A DNA stretch of 64,000 nucleotides from Haliotis asinina (lineage: Eukaryota; Mollusca; Gastropoda; Lepetellida; Haliotidae). The notes under the pieces were generated by a model that made no database searches, was not told the origin of the DNA, and worked only from the letters and a program-made list of their open reading frames with translations. A program made the translations under genes and the position numbers. Shown piece by piece: positions 44,783 through 57,500 of the stretch. Location: assembly GCF_037392515.1 (NCBI RefSeq), contig NC_090282.1:34709054-34773053 (forward strand), given 5' to 3'. Position 1 is the first letter of the stretch. Each line of letters opens with the position of its first letter.

Positions 44783-45719
44783 TTTACCAGTGATGAATTT
44801 TTTTCAAAATGAATTTTTGATAGTGAATAGTCATGTATGGAAACAGTTTTACTTTTGTTTTAGTGGTCGGTTGTTTTATTTTCAGCTTGATATAAGAAGT
44901 TTTTCACAGTTCATAGATAAACATATATGGACATAGTACCCAGAAAAAAATTAAGTGAAAATCAAGAGGAGGATAACCCATATTAAAAGTTGCAGACTTA
45001 AGGAGTCCTGAGATTATACATTGTAGTAGAACATATAGGGTCCCCAAGAATCCCTTCATTTTGACCACTGTCCAGTTTTGTTTCTAAGGTATGTATGGTA
45101 CCATTACAATTAGCACAGTTATGACAATGAAGATAAATAAATCAACCTTTCTCATAACCTTGAGTTGCCAAACAGACTAAGGGTAAGTCAGTAAGTAAAT
45201 AAAGTTATAAGAAAATATGTCAGTTGTCATGTACAAGACATAATCCTTGCATTGAAATTGGGTTTGATTAAGTTATATTCTTATTCTTTTCAATAAGGGA
45301 ATAACGTGTTCTTTTGTAATCTGTTATGCACACAAATTTTGGCTGTGTTGTGAAATCCTCTGTGGCACGCTAGTTTTAAGGTATAGCTTAGCCCCATTGA
45401 ACTAACCTCTTTTAGCTGAGAGGGATCAAGTTCAGGTATGTGGACATTACTAGACAGTATCTTTTGTTGGTTGTGTAGATCAAACAGCATGCTTGGTCAG
45501 CTTCGGGTATGTAGTTTATCTGATGTTTCAAATCATAATTGCAGACCCAGATCAATCGTGCTGACTGAAAGAACAAGCTTCCATTCTGCTTCTGATTTGG
45601 TCACTTGTCAACAGAACTGGAGACAGCCATCTGTGCATGGTTACATAGTGTTGTGAATAAACTGCAGGACATCTCAAACGGCTGAATCATCGATCACTCA
45701 CTCACTTCCCCATCACTGT

Positions 45720-46020
45720 GGACTTTATGGACACTGGTATTTCACTGTGGCTAGCAGATACAGAGGAGTTGTTTGAAGGAATCTTTAAATATTTTAATGG
45801 TTAAGATTGCAACCAGTGATGCTGCACTACCTAATCAAGAATGTTATGGGTCAATTACCTTTGGAATGAATCCTAGAGGGACTAAACTTGTCCGAAAGAA
45901 AAGGTAGGCAGGTGTTGTTCAGTTTGTTCATTCATGTGTATCCCATGTCCTGCTTGATGAGGGGTCTATTACTATTCCTGTAAGGCTATATTTAGTTTTA
46001 GTAGTCGTATACTGCTAGAA
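45720..46020 (+). pseudogene. Coding-like frame with two stops, unrecognised
   Basis: One frame stays open except for two TAGs. The middle part runs 36 codons from ATG 45797 (MVKIATSDAALPNQ ... GMNPRGTKLVRKKR) to TAG 45905, then 38 more codons. AAAAG|GTAGGC at the first stop could alternatively be a splice donor. Identity unknown. Confidence 0.2.
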
Positions 46021-47439
46021 CTACAGACAACTTTATAACATTGTATTTTTATGCAGATTTTGTAGAAAGTGCAAGTAAGTTTTAACATTAACATCGTATT
46101 CACAGACAAGCTCATACTGAGAATAATATTTTTGGAACAATGATGTTATGAACAGCTTCCTATATTAATGGCGAAACTGGTGTTTGTATTAAAACCTGTT
46201 TGATTTTTTAAGTTCTCTGCTTTTCTGTTGACTGATTATCGTCATGGTCAGTTATAAACATTGAGCATGTTCACTGATCCATGCGACAGAAATTGCTTAT
46301 GAGTTTTCATCAATTTTAAAACATTATTTTGAAAAGTGATTGTCATCATTTTTGTCCATCCATTTCTTTAAATATCTTGCTCTATTATATATATTAATAA
46401 TGATAAAAACCAAACTTAATGTTTGATAGGCACAAGTATCTTTTAACTTTTTTGTGTAACCAAACTACTATATTTTCTGAGAAAACACTAGTCTTTACAT
46501 CTTTACATTAGTTTCAACTATTCCTGCTATGATTCACTTGCAAGTTCAGTGAATCAATTTACATCCCTTCATGAATTCAGGATATCAATTGTGGTCAACA
46601 GAATCAAATATTTAGTAATATTTTTAGGACAGTGTTTTTATTAGGGACCAGTTTGTTGTTTTTCTACCAGTAAGTGAGATAAACAAAATCAACAAAGTCA
46701 TGCAGTTATGTAACTTGTGGTATTTTGCCAAGATCCCTTATGGTACTGTCATTAGTGGCATTGTTGGCAATGTATTGCTTTCTTCTGCTTTATACAAAAT
46801 GTCATATAAATGTTTCTACTGATGTGGTTACATGACATGTTATTTTAGTATCTTGATATTACCTATAAGCATGCATGAAAATATACTCATATTTGTTACT
46901 ATATGTTTGTATAACATATCATATTGACTTCGTAGAGTGTTCATTGCAGCCCTACTCACAATCTAAAGAAATTGATGCCATGACACAGAAATGTTTTTTT
47001 TTTTGTATAACTATTTAGTATTTCAAGGCAGAAATCAATGTACTGTACATAAACATATTAAAGGGATTCTGCACTATAAAACATGTATATAGCTTGTTCA
47101 GATTTATCTTGTTCATATTAATATTTGATAAGAGGTGTTAAACTGACAGAGAAAAAAGATGGGACTTGATATAAATCTTAATGTTGAACATGTGAGACAG
47201 AGAACTGAAGATTCTTTTGATAAGTAAGTTTCATTTCATATAATATAAATAAATATCATAACCAAGTGACAACCCTAACAGACCTGATATTGTATGATCC
47301 TTCAGAAAATATTCACTATCAATGTGATTAAAATAACTAACTGAGGCATGCAGGCTTAATGCTAGTTTGCATCTATGAGTACTGGAATAAGATAATGGGG
47401 AATGATATAATACCTTTGTCACAGTTTGTGATTTTCACA
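46021..47439. other. No gene seen
   Basis: AT-rich, CpG-poor sequence without supported features. Confidence 0.5.
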
Positions 47440-47645
47440 CACCGTAGGTATACACTCGTGCTAGTGCCCTCAGATCCAGTAACCAACACCTGCTGGTTCA
47501 TCCATCTCAAGACATTTGGTGCTCTCTCTTTTGCTTCAGCTGCAACTGCACTATGAACTCACTTCTTTTCAAACTATGTACAGCTCCTTCTCCTCAAGTG
47601 TTCAGCTATAACCTCAAAACACTACTTTTTGGCGGATGCAAACAG
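47440..47645 (+). pseudogene. Second LINE reverse-transcriptase C-terminal remnant
   Basis: The frame RRYTLVLVPSDPVTNTCWF ... KTFGALSFASAATAL is followed, after a frameshift at about 47552, by NSLLFKLCTAPSPQ ... YNLKTLLFG. The order '(K)T(F/Y)G..SF..AA..LWN.LP...F...LKT.LF' is the standard end of a non-LTR retrotransposon ORF2. Broken by a stop and a frameshift. Confidence 0.6.
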
Positions 47646-49019
47646 CAACTCTCTCCAAACTCATATTTATGAATATTTTCTACCATGCTGATTCATGTGA
47701 CTTGTGATGTGTTTATTTTTCAAATGTTTGTGCACACTTGAACATGCCCCTTTGTGGTATTCTATATTGTGCATCAGAAGTACCCTCTTTATTGTTATAC
47801 AATTGTATACTGGAAACCTTTGAAGGACATTTCTCTTTTCATACTGTTAAGAAAACAGTGACCTGGTCAGTGATCATCATTGAATTTTATATTCACTGGG
47901 TTTGCTTCAGCAATATAAATAAGGAAACATAGAAAAGTTTAAATCTATTTGTTATTTAGGTAATACAAATGTGAGGAAATATTTCACAACTGAAAAAGAA
48001 ATGTTGTGCTATACTCATTTTATTAATTTTATCATTTTATGAATCTTGAGGTCAAGAGGCCATTAGGCATCTCTCCACTGATTTCAAACACTGAATCATT
48101 TTAGGTTGTCACATACAACGAAACTTTCTTGAGTAATTTTGCATTACACTTTTGCATACAACATCATAGTCAAATCTGTATAACATGCAAAGAAAACTGA
48201 CCTTGTTTTGCCAAGATATTTAGGATTAGTCAGCTTAGCAACATAAAGTCATTCTGATTAATAACATGCTATGAAGTAAATTGATTTTTCTTTCCCAACA
48301 GCTTCCTTTGTTTATTTAAGCAGCCAACTGAATTTTTTACATCAGACTTTCACTCAGGTTTAGGAGTCAAATCTTTTTTGCTGAGCTATTAATTTCATCT
48401 TTCTTCTGTTCTATTGTAATCTGCTATGATCAGAATCAAATATGTGCTAACAAATTTTGGCATTCATGACTTTGCTTGCACTTACATATGAGCATGTGAC
48501 CCAGAAATCATGTTTCCTGAATTTCACCTATGCACAGACTTCATCACTATTTTGTAGTCATGTAACAAATCCTGGGAGCTTAGTGTCCATTTTATTGCCA
48601 TAATATTGGTTTAGTATTACATTATAAGAAAATGACTTTAATATATTCAAGGCAGAAACCTGCACAGTAGTATAATGGTTGCTAGTCATTGTCATGAAAA
48701 GTGTGATGTATTATCAGGTCTATGAGCTAAGACACATGTTAGACCATGATACAGTCATCATAAGGACTGGCTAAAAAGGTTGATAATCTGAAAAATTGTT
48801 GAAGGGAAGCGTTGTTAATGATATGAAAACTGTGTCAGCTATACTCTAGAAACAAAAATGGCGTAAGTTCTATAAAAATGGAAATATCAGTTTTGCTGAT
48901 ATTCATCCAAAATGGATAACAAATATGAATATCTCATGCCTGCACTTGGAGAGATTTGTTTTCACAGAGTAAAGTAATTGTCGGAAATAATGTGAGAGCA
49001 TGGTAATCAAACACACCAA
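47646..49019. other. No gene seen
   Basis: AT-rich sequence without supported features. Confidence 0.5.
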
Positions 49020-49930
49020 CACAAAATGAACCTGCAGCATGGATTGTTGGGTTTGCCTGCCTCTGCAATTGCACAGAAAGCGAAAAGTGAGAACATGCCA
49101 CAACTGACAGAAGCTCCACGCAACAACAACATCAGACAACTGCAGACAAGCAACACAGCTTTGGCCATAGTTAGCTTTTGCACCCTTACAAAACTATGGA
49201 ACTGTTATCAAATGTAGGGGTCAACATGTGACCTACCTTGATCTTATCGATGACAGGTCACAACTACAATGCAGTAGATTCACCATGGCCACCACAACAG
49301 TTACAGCAATTCCAGGATTTGTAAGATTTCAGAGAAGACTGTGAGGAGCCATCCATGAGCCTGAGACATCCTGTTAGAGGCGTCATTCTAACTGCCATCA
49401 TTAACTGTGGCATCAGTAGTATCAAGGACATAGAGTTTGGCACAATAGTGGTGGAGATGTGTTTGTTTTAGCAACAAGTCAGATGGAAGACATGTTTACA
49501 GATGTAATGTGGACTGTTTTGGTTGGAACTTCATACAGGAAGTGCAGGTTTGGTGGCAGGAGTATAATCCTGTAGGCCACCATCTCTCATATTGGAAGAT
49601 CAGACTTGGTTCACATCCAGGGCAATGAATCGTCACAATGTCACACAGATGAATTACTTATACAATACATCCTTCCAGTTTTGCAACAAGCAAACCACAT
49701 TTTACAAAGCCCAACATCACATGGCAACACCCTTGGGAGTACCCAAGTACTGCCATGGCCCCCAAAGTTTCCAGTTCTGAACTCCATCAAACATTAATGG
49801 AATGCCCTTGATCAACGCCAGCAACAGCTAGTTTGTATCTAATTGGTTCCATGGAACAACGACACCAGGCAGTTCTTGACCCTCATGGGTTTTACCATAC
49901 AAGATAGTGAAAACAGATGACCTTCAGGTG
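49020..49930 (+). pseudogene. Tc1/mariner-family transposase, multiply broken
   Basis: Segments in shifting frames follow the order of a Tc1-like transposase: an N-terminal HTH-like part (RQLQTSNTA near 49140), SLRHPVRGVILTA at about 49358, the catalytic-core stretch ILEDQTWFTS / GRSDLVHIQGN at about 49590, DELLIQYILPVLQQANHI at about 49650, then VLPWPPKFPVLNSIKH and WNALDQRQQQ at about 49750-49830. In active relatives the second Asp lies in the FxQDNARPH block. Here that block reads LQSPTSHGN, so the catalytic residue is lost. At least five stops or frameshifts are present. Terminal inverted repeats were not located. Confidence 0.75.
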
Positions 49931-50252
49931 CTTCACTTTGACATTCAGTTGTTTTATGTTTGCCATGATGAGCTCAGTCAGTGACAATGACTTTTGTGCA
50001 AAATCACTTGTCGAATATCCACATATCAGTGTTTCCGTTTACCTGGAATAATCAGTATTTTATCGATCTATTATGCCCTGTACCGGTAATCTCAAAGACT
50101 GTCAGTTCAGTGTACCAGTAAAAATCATATGCAGTTAGTTGGCTATTACACTAGTGGTGGTAATCATACATTGAAAATGCTCTGAACAATAAAATCATCT
50201 GACTTTTTGGTCTCATCACCATGGAGAAAGATGATTATTGAAATCCCTCTGA

Positions 50253-50443
50253 TCTATATATACAGGGATTAGGAAAGAGAATGTTGACAATACGCCATTT
50301 TCAGAATTATTAGCCATTATCTGAATTTAGAATGGGCCACTGCCTTTGTATCAATAGTAAACTTTGATATTTCAATGGGCCATTTTCATTTTAATGTGTA
50401 AAATGGCCCATGGCCCCTGCCATTCCCAATTCCTGTATATAGA
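50253..50443. mobile_element. MITE-like inverted-repeat element, about 190 bp
   Basis: The left end ctatatatacagggattagg, then aaagagaatg pairs with the right end cattcccaattcctgtatat then ag. Inside, atgggccattttcattttaa and aaaatggcccat form a second inverted pair. Non-coding. Confidence 0.6.
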
Positions 50444-50503
50444 AGTCACCAAGGTAACACTGATGTACCGATATTCCATCATTCTGATGGCTGAGAAAGC
50501 AAT

Positions 50504-50862
50504 TTGCAACAACTCGTGTTCTCCCTGTCCCTGAGTGGTTACGACTGGCTTTCAAAGCAAATGTCAAATTGCAATTCGAAAGCAGAAGACAGTGTAATCT
50601 TTTTTGGAAGGGGTCAAGCTCATTCACCGAAATGTAAGGCCAACGAAAGTGATGAAGCAACTGGTGACATTAATAATAACAATGATAGCAAAAAAGATTC
50701 ACCCTGTCACAGTGATAAGAAGAGAGTCAAGCTGTTTAATGATGCCTGGTTTCATGAATTTCAGTGGTTACATAAGAAAAACTGGGGAGAAAGGGAGATT
50801 TCAAATGTTAGGCAAAACCTGTAAAGCAGCTGGTAAATTGTATGCAGAAATCGTCTTTTAAA
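50504..50862 (+). pseudogene. ZNF862/hAT-type N-terminal fragment with frameshift
   Basis: A 106-codon frame reads ...GDINNNNDSKKDSPCHSDKK then RVKLFNDAWFHEFQWLHKKNW. A shift of frame at about 50785 continues as FQMLGKTCKAAGK. The pattern 'W..(F)W(L)...(M)(L)C..C..AGK' is the conserved TTF/BED-like start of ZNF862/KIAA1586-type proteins, which derive from hAT transposases. The frameshift and the replaced Cys (MLG for MLC) indicate a dead copy. It could alternatively be a mutated exon of a domesticated gene. Confidence 0.4.
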
Positions 50863-53800
50863 GACTGCTGTGACAGCGATAGTCATCATGAGGCAGTTTC
50901 TTTTTTTTTTTTGGTGTGTATGTGTTTTGTGTTTGTTTGTGAGGATGGGGAGGGGGGTTGGTATTCAAAAAAGTTATTGTTGTCAGTACATTGTACTGGT
51001 GGTTTGAAAAGTTAGTGGAAACACTTTATATTGTTTATGATTGTTGATCTCTGCGTTCTATTTAGAAAGTAGACTAAGTTATCAAGAGTGAAAAGATTTC
51101 TGTGAAATTTTTAATCTTTTACATTTTGTGGGAAAAGTTGCATAAAGACCGACTGATTGACATGTTATGAAAAACTGTGAATTTCTGCACGATTCTTTTA
51201 CAATGATTGCAGTATTCATTTAAGGAGGCGTAAAGGCTCTCCTGTTGAAAAACAAACCTGCTTGAGTAGAATTTACACAGAGTAACCTGAGAATGAAAAC
51301 CAAGTTTCTATAGCCTTATAAAATATTTGTCTTGCCTTCTGTATATTCATAACATCACGAATGCCTGAATAATGAATAAACATCCTCAAATAAAATTCAT
51401 TATCACAATTGTAATTTGATAATATGGAGATTTCTAAACAGACTTTCCAGGTTCTAAATATGACACCTGATTTGTGCCGAGACCTACACATACATCTATT
51501 TGTTTGAAAGCATATTTATATTCCTGTACTTATACATTCCCAGTAACAAAGGCAATTTCTTGTACAATTTCTTGAATGCCTCTTATGTTACAGAACTATG
51601 GTCTGTAAAAGAAATGAAATGAATAAAACAGCATGTGTCAAGAGGGTAAACTTTGTTCATTAGCTGTGCATATCATGATACTTATTGGAAGGGCAACTTT
51701 GTTGGAATTCAGATATTCTTAGTTTGATCATTTATATACATGTAGAAGCTTATTTTGGCATGTTTACAAATGGAAAGCCTAAATTTGTGCAGGAGGTTCC
51801 AATCAACAAGGACAAAGCAGTTGTACATAAAAAATACCATATTTGTCTATTATTCAGCCATTTATACTGTGATTTACTATGTGCTTTGATTCAGTATTCA
51901 TTTTCAAAAGGTAGTTTTTCCCCAGGTGTGCTGTAAACCAGGGTTGATAACTACTTGGACTAGCTTCGCATTATCACCTACACCAAGGGACAAAATAAAT
52001 TGTCTGACACAACTAAAGCAATTAGTCACACTACCTGAAACATGAAAAATTTCATGTGAAAAAGATGCAAATTGTCTTTTCTTGACAGTGTGCTGATATG
52101 ACATTTATAAACCTACCTCAATATGAAGGTTATTGTTGGTATCTTGCAATAGGCTGACACCTGCTGAGAGGTTTTACGACTGAATTGTATGACTGAGAAC
52201 TAAGTTTTTACAGGTGAATTGTGTCATGAGCATGTATTGCAGGATGGGTTTTCTTATCTTGACTTCAGCTGCCTGCATGCTGCTCATGGTCTTTCTCCCA
52301 GTAGCTGTTATGATACAATTTGATTCAGACCATGAATAATATTTTACCCGACCCTCCCTACCCCCTACCTTCTCTCCACACCCACCCACACACCTCTCTT
52401 TGACTGTAAATCCGAAAATTCTGAAGTCCACAAAGTATCATTGCCTGGCAAATTATAGACAAAGCTCCAGCTACCTGCTTCATCAATATGTCTCCATGAG
52501 CATTCAATGCATGAATCACAGTAATTATATGTATTCACAGTGAGAAGTCTCACTACTTTATGGTGTTTGGTTTATTATTGATCTATAGTATTGAGTTCTG
52601 TGAATCACTGAATGGAACTGATATTTAGTCCCCTGGCGGAAACCCCCAGAAACATTTGTATGTGTATTTTGTCATCAGTTGTTGTGATAGAAATAGCACA
52701 TTTTGAAATACTATGTCAGTTTTAGGTAGATGGTAATATGTTTGAGTTTGTATGTATTCAAAGAGCCTTCCAGCAGGCTGAGCTCCATAATAATTTTGTA
52801 ATTTTATATATTGCCAAATTTAGAAATTATGAAGAAGAATTGTGATTAATTTCAAATGCTTTCATACAGAATAGAGGTTATTATTCATGCAGAGAGTTCT
52901 CAGAGTGTATTTGATAAATGATCTAAGAGATTAATGGGTAAAAGATATCAGATTTTGATCTGATATAAGATGACCTAGTCAGCAAAAGCTTGGACAACTT
53001 TATTCAGTTTGTTATTGATTAATATTGTGTACCCTTTAAAAATAATCACTTGTTTCAACATGATCACTTTTGTTAACAACAGGACGTTGACATAAACACA
53101 TGAAGATATGGGCAGATATGGTTTGGACATAAGAGTAATTTGTAAACTTTCCTTGACATTAGGTTTCAGCTACAAGCAGTGTCATGATTCTAGTAGTGAA
53201 AAATACAGTTTAGTTCCAGAATAGTTTTCAGGACAATAACTTCGTTAGTAATTGCATGTTACTATTTTCCATATATATTTCACTAACAATTGTATCTTTG
53301 TTAAACAAAGCTGTGTAAAAGATTTCTGTGTACCTAAAAGGCTTTCAGATAAAATATCTCCCTATTGCTTTGTAGCCATATGTCGGCCTAATCTGATCAA
53401 TAACACTTTATCTCTTGAGTGTCATCATGAGGATTTCCATACCTCAGATGTAAGGGTGTATACATGACTCTTATTGCTAACTCTCACTGGATTGAATTTT
53501 AGTGATCAATGAATCAGAACAAATTTTAAAATTATGGACACACTAATTGCCTTTTCTCAGCATGCTGTTGAATTTGGAACTTCATATTTCGGTGTGGTCT
53601 CTTGTTTTGCCATGAACATTATCATACTGACATTAGTATTCATTGTTTTGGTTACCATCAACATACATATTGATTTGGAAGAAAACTGAGGGTTTAGCAA
53701 TGCTTAGTGTAATCTGTTAATATGAAAAGACTTTGTTGACTTAGAAGAATTAATTGACTCCTAAGACATCATAGAAGATAAAGAGGTGAGAACATTTTTA

Positions 53801-53898
53801 GGTAAAATGTGTTTGTGTGAACTATATGTTCAATATAGATTATTCATGTTTTTCACTTTGTAATATTTTAATTGCAACAACGTGCACCTCTTTTTCAG
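50863..53898. other. No gene seen
   Basis: AT-rich, CpG-poor sequence with a poly-T run near 50900 and no supported features. It ends in the acceptor cacctctttttcag. Confidence 0.5.
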
Positions 53899-54007
53899 CC
53901 GTTTCAAAAGAATGAAAGGTGAAAGATCGAAAGTGGAACAGAGCCATACAAGACCTCTCCAGCTGCCTTACATTGTGCCAATGACGGTTTCTCACCCTTC
54001 TCAAGCT
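53899..54007 (+). CDS. Probable internal coding exon of an unrecognised gene
   Basis: 109 bases between a strong acceptor (cctctttttcag) and a consensus donor (caagct|gtaagt). Only one frame is open: one base completing a codon, then RFKRMKGERSKVEQSHTRPL and QLPYIVPMTVSHPSQA, leaving phase 0. The sequence is basic then Pro/hydrophobic, keeps CpGs (gatcgaaag, tgacgg) in a CpG-poor background, and looks constrained. I do not recognise the protein. Confidence 0.5.
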
Positions 54008-54487
54008 GTAAGTATGTTTGTTCATATAATTTTCTATACAGTGTTATTAGTTGGTAGGCATTCTGATTATCACTGAAGGTATATCCTGCATGTACAGTTT
54101 GCGAAATGTTGTTATGCATTGGATATCCAATAACAAGCTGGTCTTTCAGCCTAAACCAGAGTTATGTTTCCATTAATCTGTAAATCATAACCGATGTGCT
54201 TGTTGTTTAGCACTGCACTGAACAAATAATATCCCTGTTACATGATGGTGACATGTAAATGGAATCTGAATTGTAAAGTTTTCAGCTTGTTTCAGGTCTT
54301 GATCTCTTATGGGATGCTTTGTTAGGTAGAAAACTATTAGCTCTATGAGAACTAGCTACAATGTGTTAAAACAATTTATCAGAACTGAATGTTGTTCTCT
54401 GGTAATTGTACTCTATCAGAAGATGAATATCAGAATTTGTGAATGTAGGAACAGAACCTTTTGTTTCGTTGAGCTTGTTTTCTACAG

Positions 54488-54578
54488 CTCTAATGCATCT
54501 CCTGGTGCATCTTCAGCTTTACCACACCTGGCTCTTGGGACACAAGCACTCTATGTGATGATGGAGCTTACCAAATGA
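54488..54578 (+). CDS. Possible alternative terminal exon
   Basis: The acceptor gcttgttttctacag is followed by one base plus 29 codons (SNASPGASSALPHLALGTQA then LYVMMELTK) and TGA. It requires the same incoming phase as the exon at 53899 and cannot follow that exon, whose outgoing phase is 0. If real, it would replace it as an alternative last exon. No homolog recognised. Confidence 0.25.
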
Positions 54579-57500
54579 TTTAGTCCTCTTTTCAGGAACC
54601 ATATTTGAAGTCAAGCAAATTTCCAACAGGTCTAATTTCTGTAGTTATGATTGCTTGATCATAGAGCCTTAACTTGATGATAGCAGCTCTTGCACTAGTT
54701 GCAGTACCAATGGTCAGTACCCTTTAGTTAGAGGTAGATGATATAAACATCCATTCATCCTTTTAAGTTTCACAAATGGAGACCATTGCTTAAAGTTGTG
54801 GTGAAATCCACGAGATCAAAATAATGTCATAAGGATTAGTTTGGGGGCTGTATTACTGATGTCCAATGCTAAAAGTCCAATCTTGCATTTGATCAAGCTC
54901 ATCTGGATACAGTAGAGAAAAGGGTTTTCACCTTGACCTATGACACTAGGAGTTCAGAAGAATACCAGTTACTTATTTCAAGGGTTCTTACAGGAAACTT
55001 TTGATTACTCAAAGTAATTAAGTAGTGTTGTCTGTTGGACCATAATATTCAATGGTAATGTTTATAACAATTACATGATACACTTGATATTGATGTGCAA
55101 CCCCCTTGATGTAACATATTTGTTTGTCTGCATACACTCTATACATTACTCTCTATTGGACACTCATTTCTGTACCATCCAAAATCCTTGGATATTTTTT
55201 AGATATAATTTTCCCATGTCTAACACATATTATATGACACTGACAGAGTTAACGAATGGTGTTTCATAATAACAGGACATTGGGTCCTGTAAGCTTCAGA
55301 TGTCTGTCTGACCCACTGAAAATTCACAGGACCCACAGAATAAAATTAAACACATTTTTCAGATTTAACATTTCTCTTAACTGGCATTGAAATTATTAAC
55401 ATTATATAATGACAAACATTATAAACATAAATTTATAAACAGTGAACAAGTGTGGCATGCCACATATAACAACTTCAGACAAAGTTACTGTGATATATTC
55501 AGTCAGACACTGGGGCCAGCAGGTTGGGAACTTCTGTCTGACCGTTGGCAGTTCTGCCGGATTTGTCAGAGGGTCAGACACTATTCGTGAACACTGCACT
55601 GAGACAAGTAGGATTTTAGCTATTTGCTTTGATACAACTTCTTATCTTCATATGATCAAATATTGTTTTTAATTGAGTTGCAAGTGAAAGCCAAATTGAC
55701 ACATTGTGTTAAAGCTGAAGCAAAGAGTTGTCAGAAAAGACTAGAAGAAGGGAATCTGAAAGCTCTTAGTAATGAGTTATAAAATGACATTTCAGATATT
55801 ACTGTAATCAAAATGTGTGTATTTAATTTTTGTGTGGCTTTTGAAATCTTCAATCATTCAGTAAGAAGATCTGTTCTTAATGTGTTTGTTCAGTTCCAAC
55901 TCCACTGATACAGGAACTGATCACCATTTGTTTTTCTCAACCACCCACTTATTGACTGAAACTGTAAGTTTTTCAGGTGTCAAATGTTTAGCACTTTGGT
56001 GCTGACATGCCTAGAAACATAATTGTGGCAAAATGGTATTTGAACCAATAATAGGTTTCTATCAAGGGATGTAATTCAGCTCAGCACATTATGATGCCTT
56101 TGGTAACTTGGCTACCCTTGACCCCATGGTGATGATGAGTGTTCTGAGGGTAGTATCATGAAACTTTTCATATCAGGTCCATGGATTCTGTCCTACCACT
56201 GTCATTCACATAGAAAGTATTTATTTAGAATTACATTTGAACTATGACTTGAGTGATTAAATGTGGGTGTGAACCAGAAGCTATAGAAATGAAACTATCT
56301 AGCTGTAATACAATCATGTTAGATGCTTATGTGAGCAATTGTAGATGTACTGATACTGTTATATCAGTTATAATATTTTGCTAAATGTCCTGTTCTTGTT
56401 AGTGTGATGATATAGCAGCACTAACAATTATCCATGTTTATGATCCTGTCAGAACACATATAATCATCAGGTAACTTACCAAGATTAATTATCCAAAGAC
56501 TTTTCTTGAAAAGAGTCTACCTGTGTCTTGTTCAGCCATGTTAAGTCTTGTGATAATGATTGGCATCATGTTGTTGAGAAGGTATAAATAGCAACGACTT
56601 TCATCAAATGTGTTTTATTTGCTAATTCTGGTTGATCAGATGTTTTTCATCAAATTCAGTAGTATCATTTGATAATGTGGAAACATTAATCATTAACAGT
56701 GTCTAAAGTATATAAGAGACTTGCCTGTAGTCATTGGCTGCAATATTTTCTCAATGACTAATGAAACAAAATAGAGATAATCCTACTGGGTAGCTTACTT
56801 TTCTTCATCTTGTTAACTGTAATAGTTTTTCTTCAAATGTCAAATGTGGAAACAAGAAATTCCTGCAAAATCAGCATCTATAATTTAAATGTCTGACTTC
56901 TGGTTCAGGAATGCACCATTATTTTTGTTGTGCTTGTTCTGAGTTCTTGCTACCATTATTGGTCCCACAAGTGACAAAAAACATGTGTGAGATTGATTGA
57001 AATTGAAATCAGAACCTTGTTCAGACTTGAAATATATTTTACCCCTATTTAATGTCCCCTACAAAATAAGGTCAGAAATATTTCTTGGGCTTGGTTCCTG
57101 TTGGCATTTGCACTGAAACTGACATTGGTGTTGGTGCTCTTGAAATGTTCCAAGCCATATCTTTAAGACTGTCAAATGTTTGTCCAGGAATCTTAGGATA
57201 TGCATTGTTCATGAACATAACTGGTACCCTTGGGAGATTTTGTAAATTTTCGAAAATTTTGTTTTCGTGGAAATAATTTCAGTTTCATCTCAAATTACCA
57301 TACTGTGAAAACTAGCATCATGCAAACAAATGTTATTTATGGTTACATAACTTGCACAATACAATTGATCCTGGATGCTGGACATAGGTTTCTGAATCAT
57401 ATTCTTCAGGCAGCTGAAAGATACATATTCAGGCAGCTGAAAGATACATATATATTACAAGTATAAAAAACAATGTGTTGAACATTGAAAGTTTTGGGGA

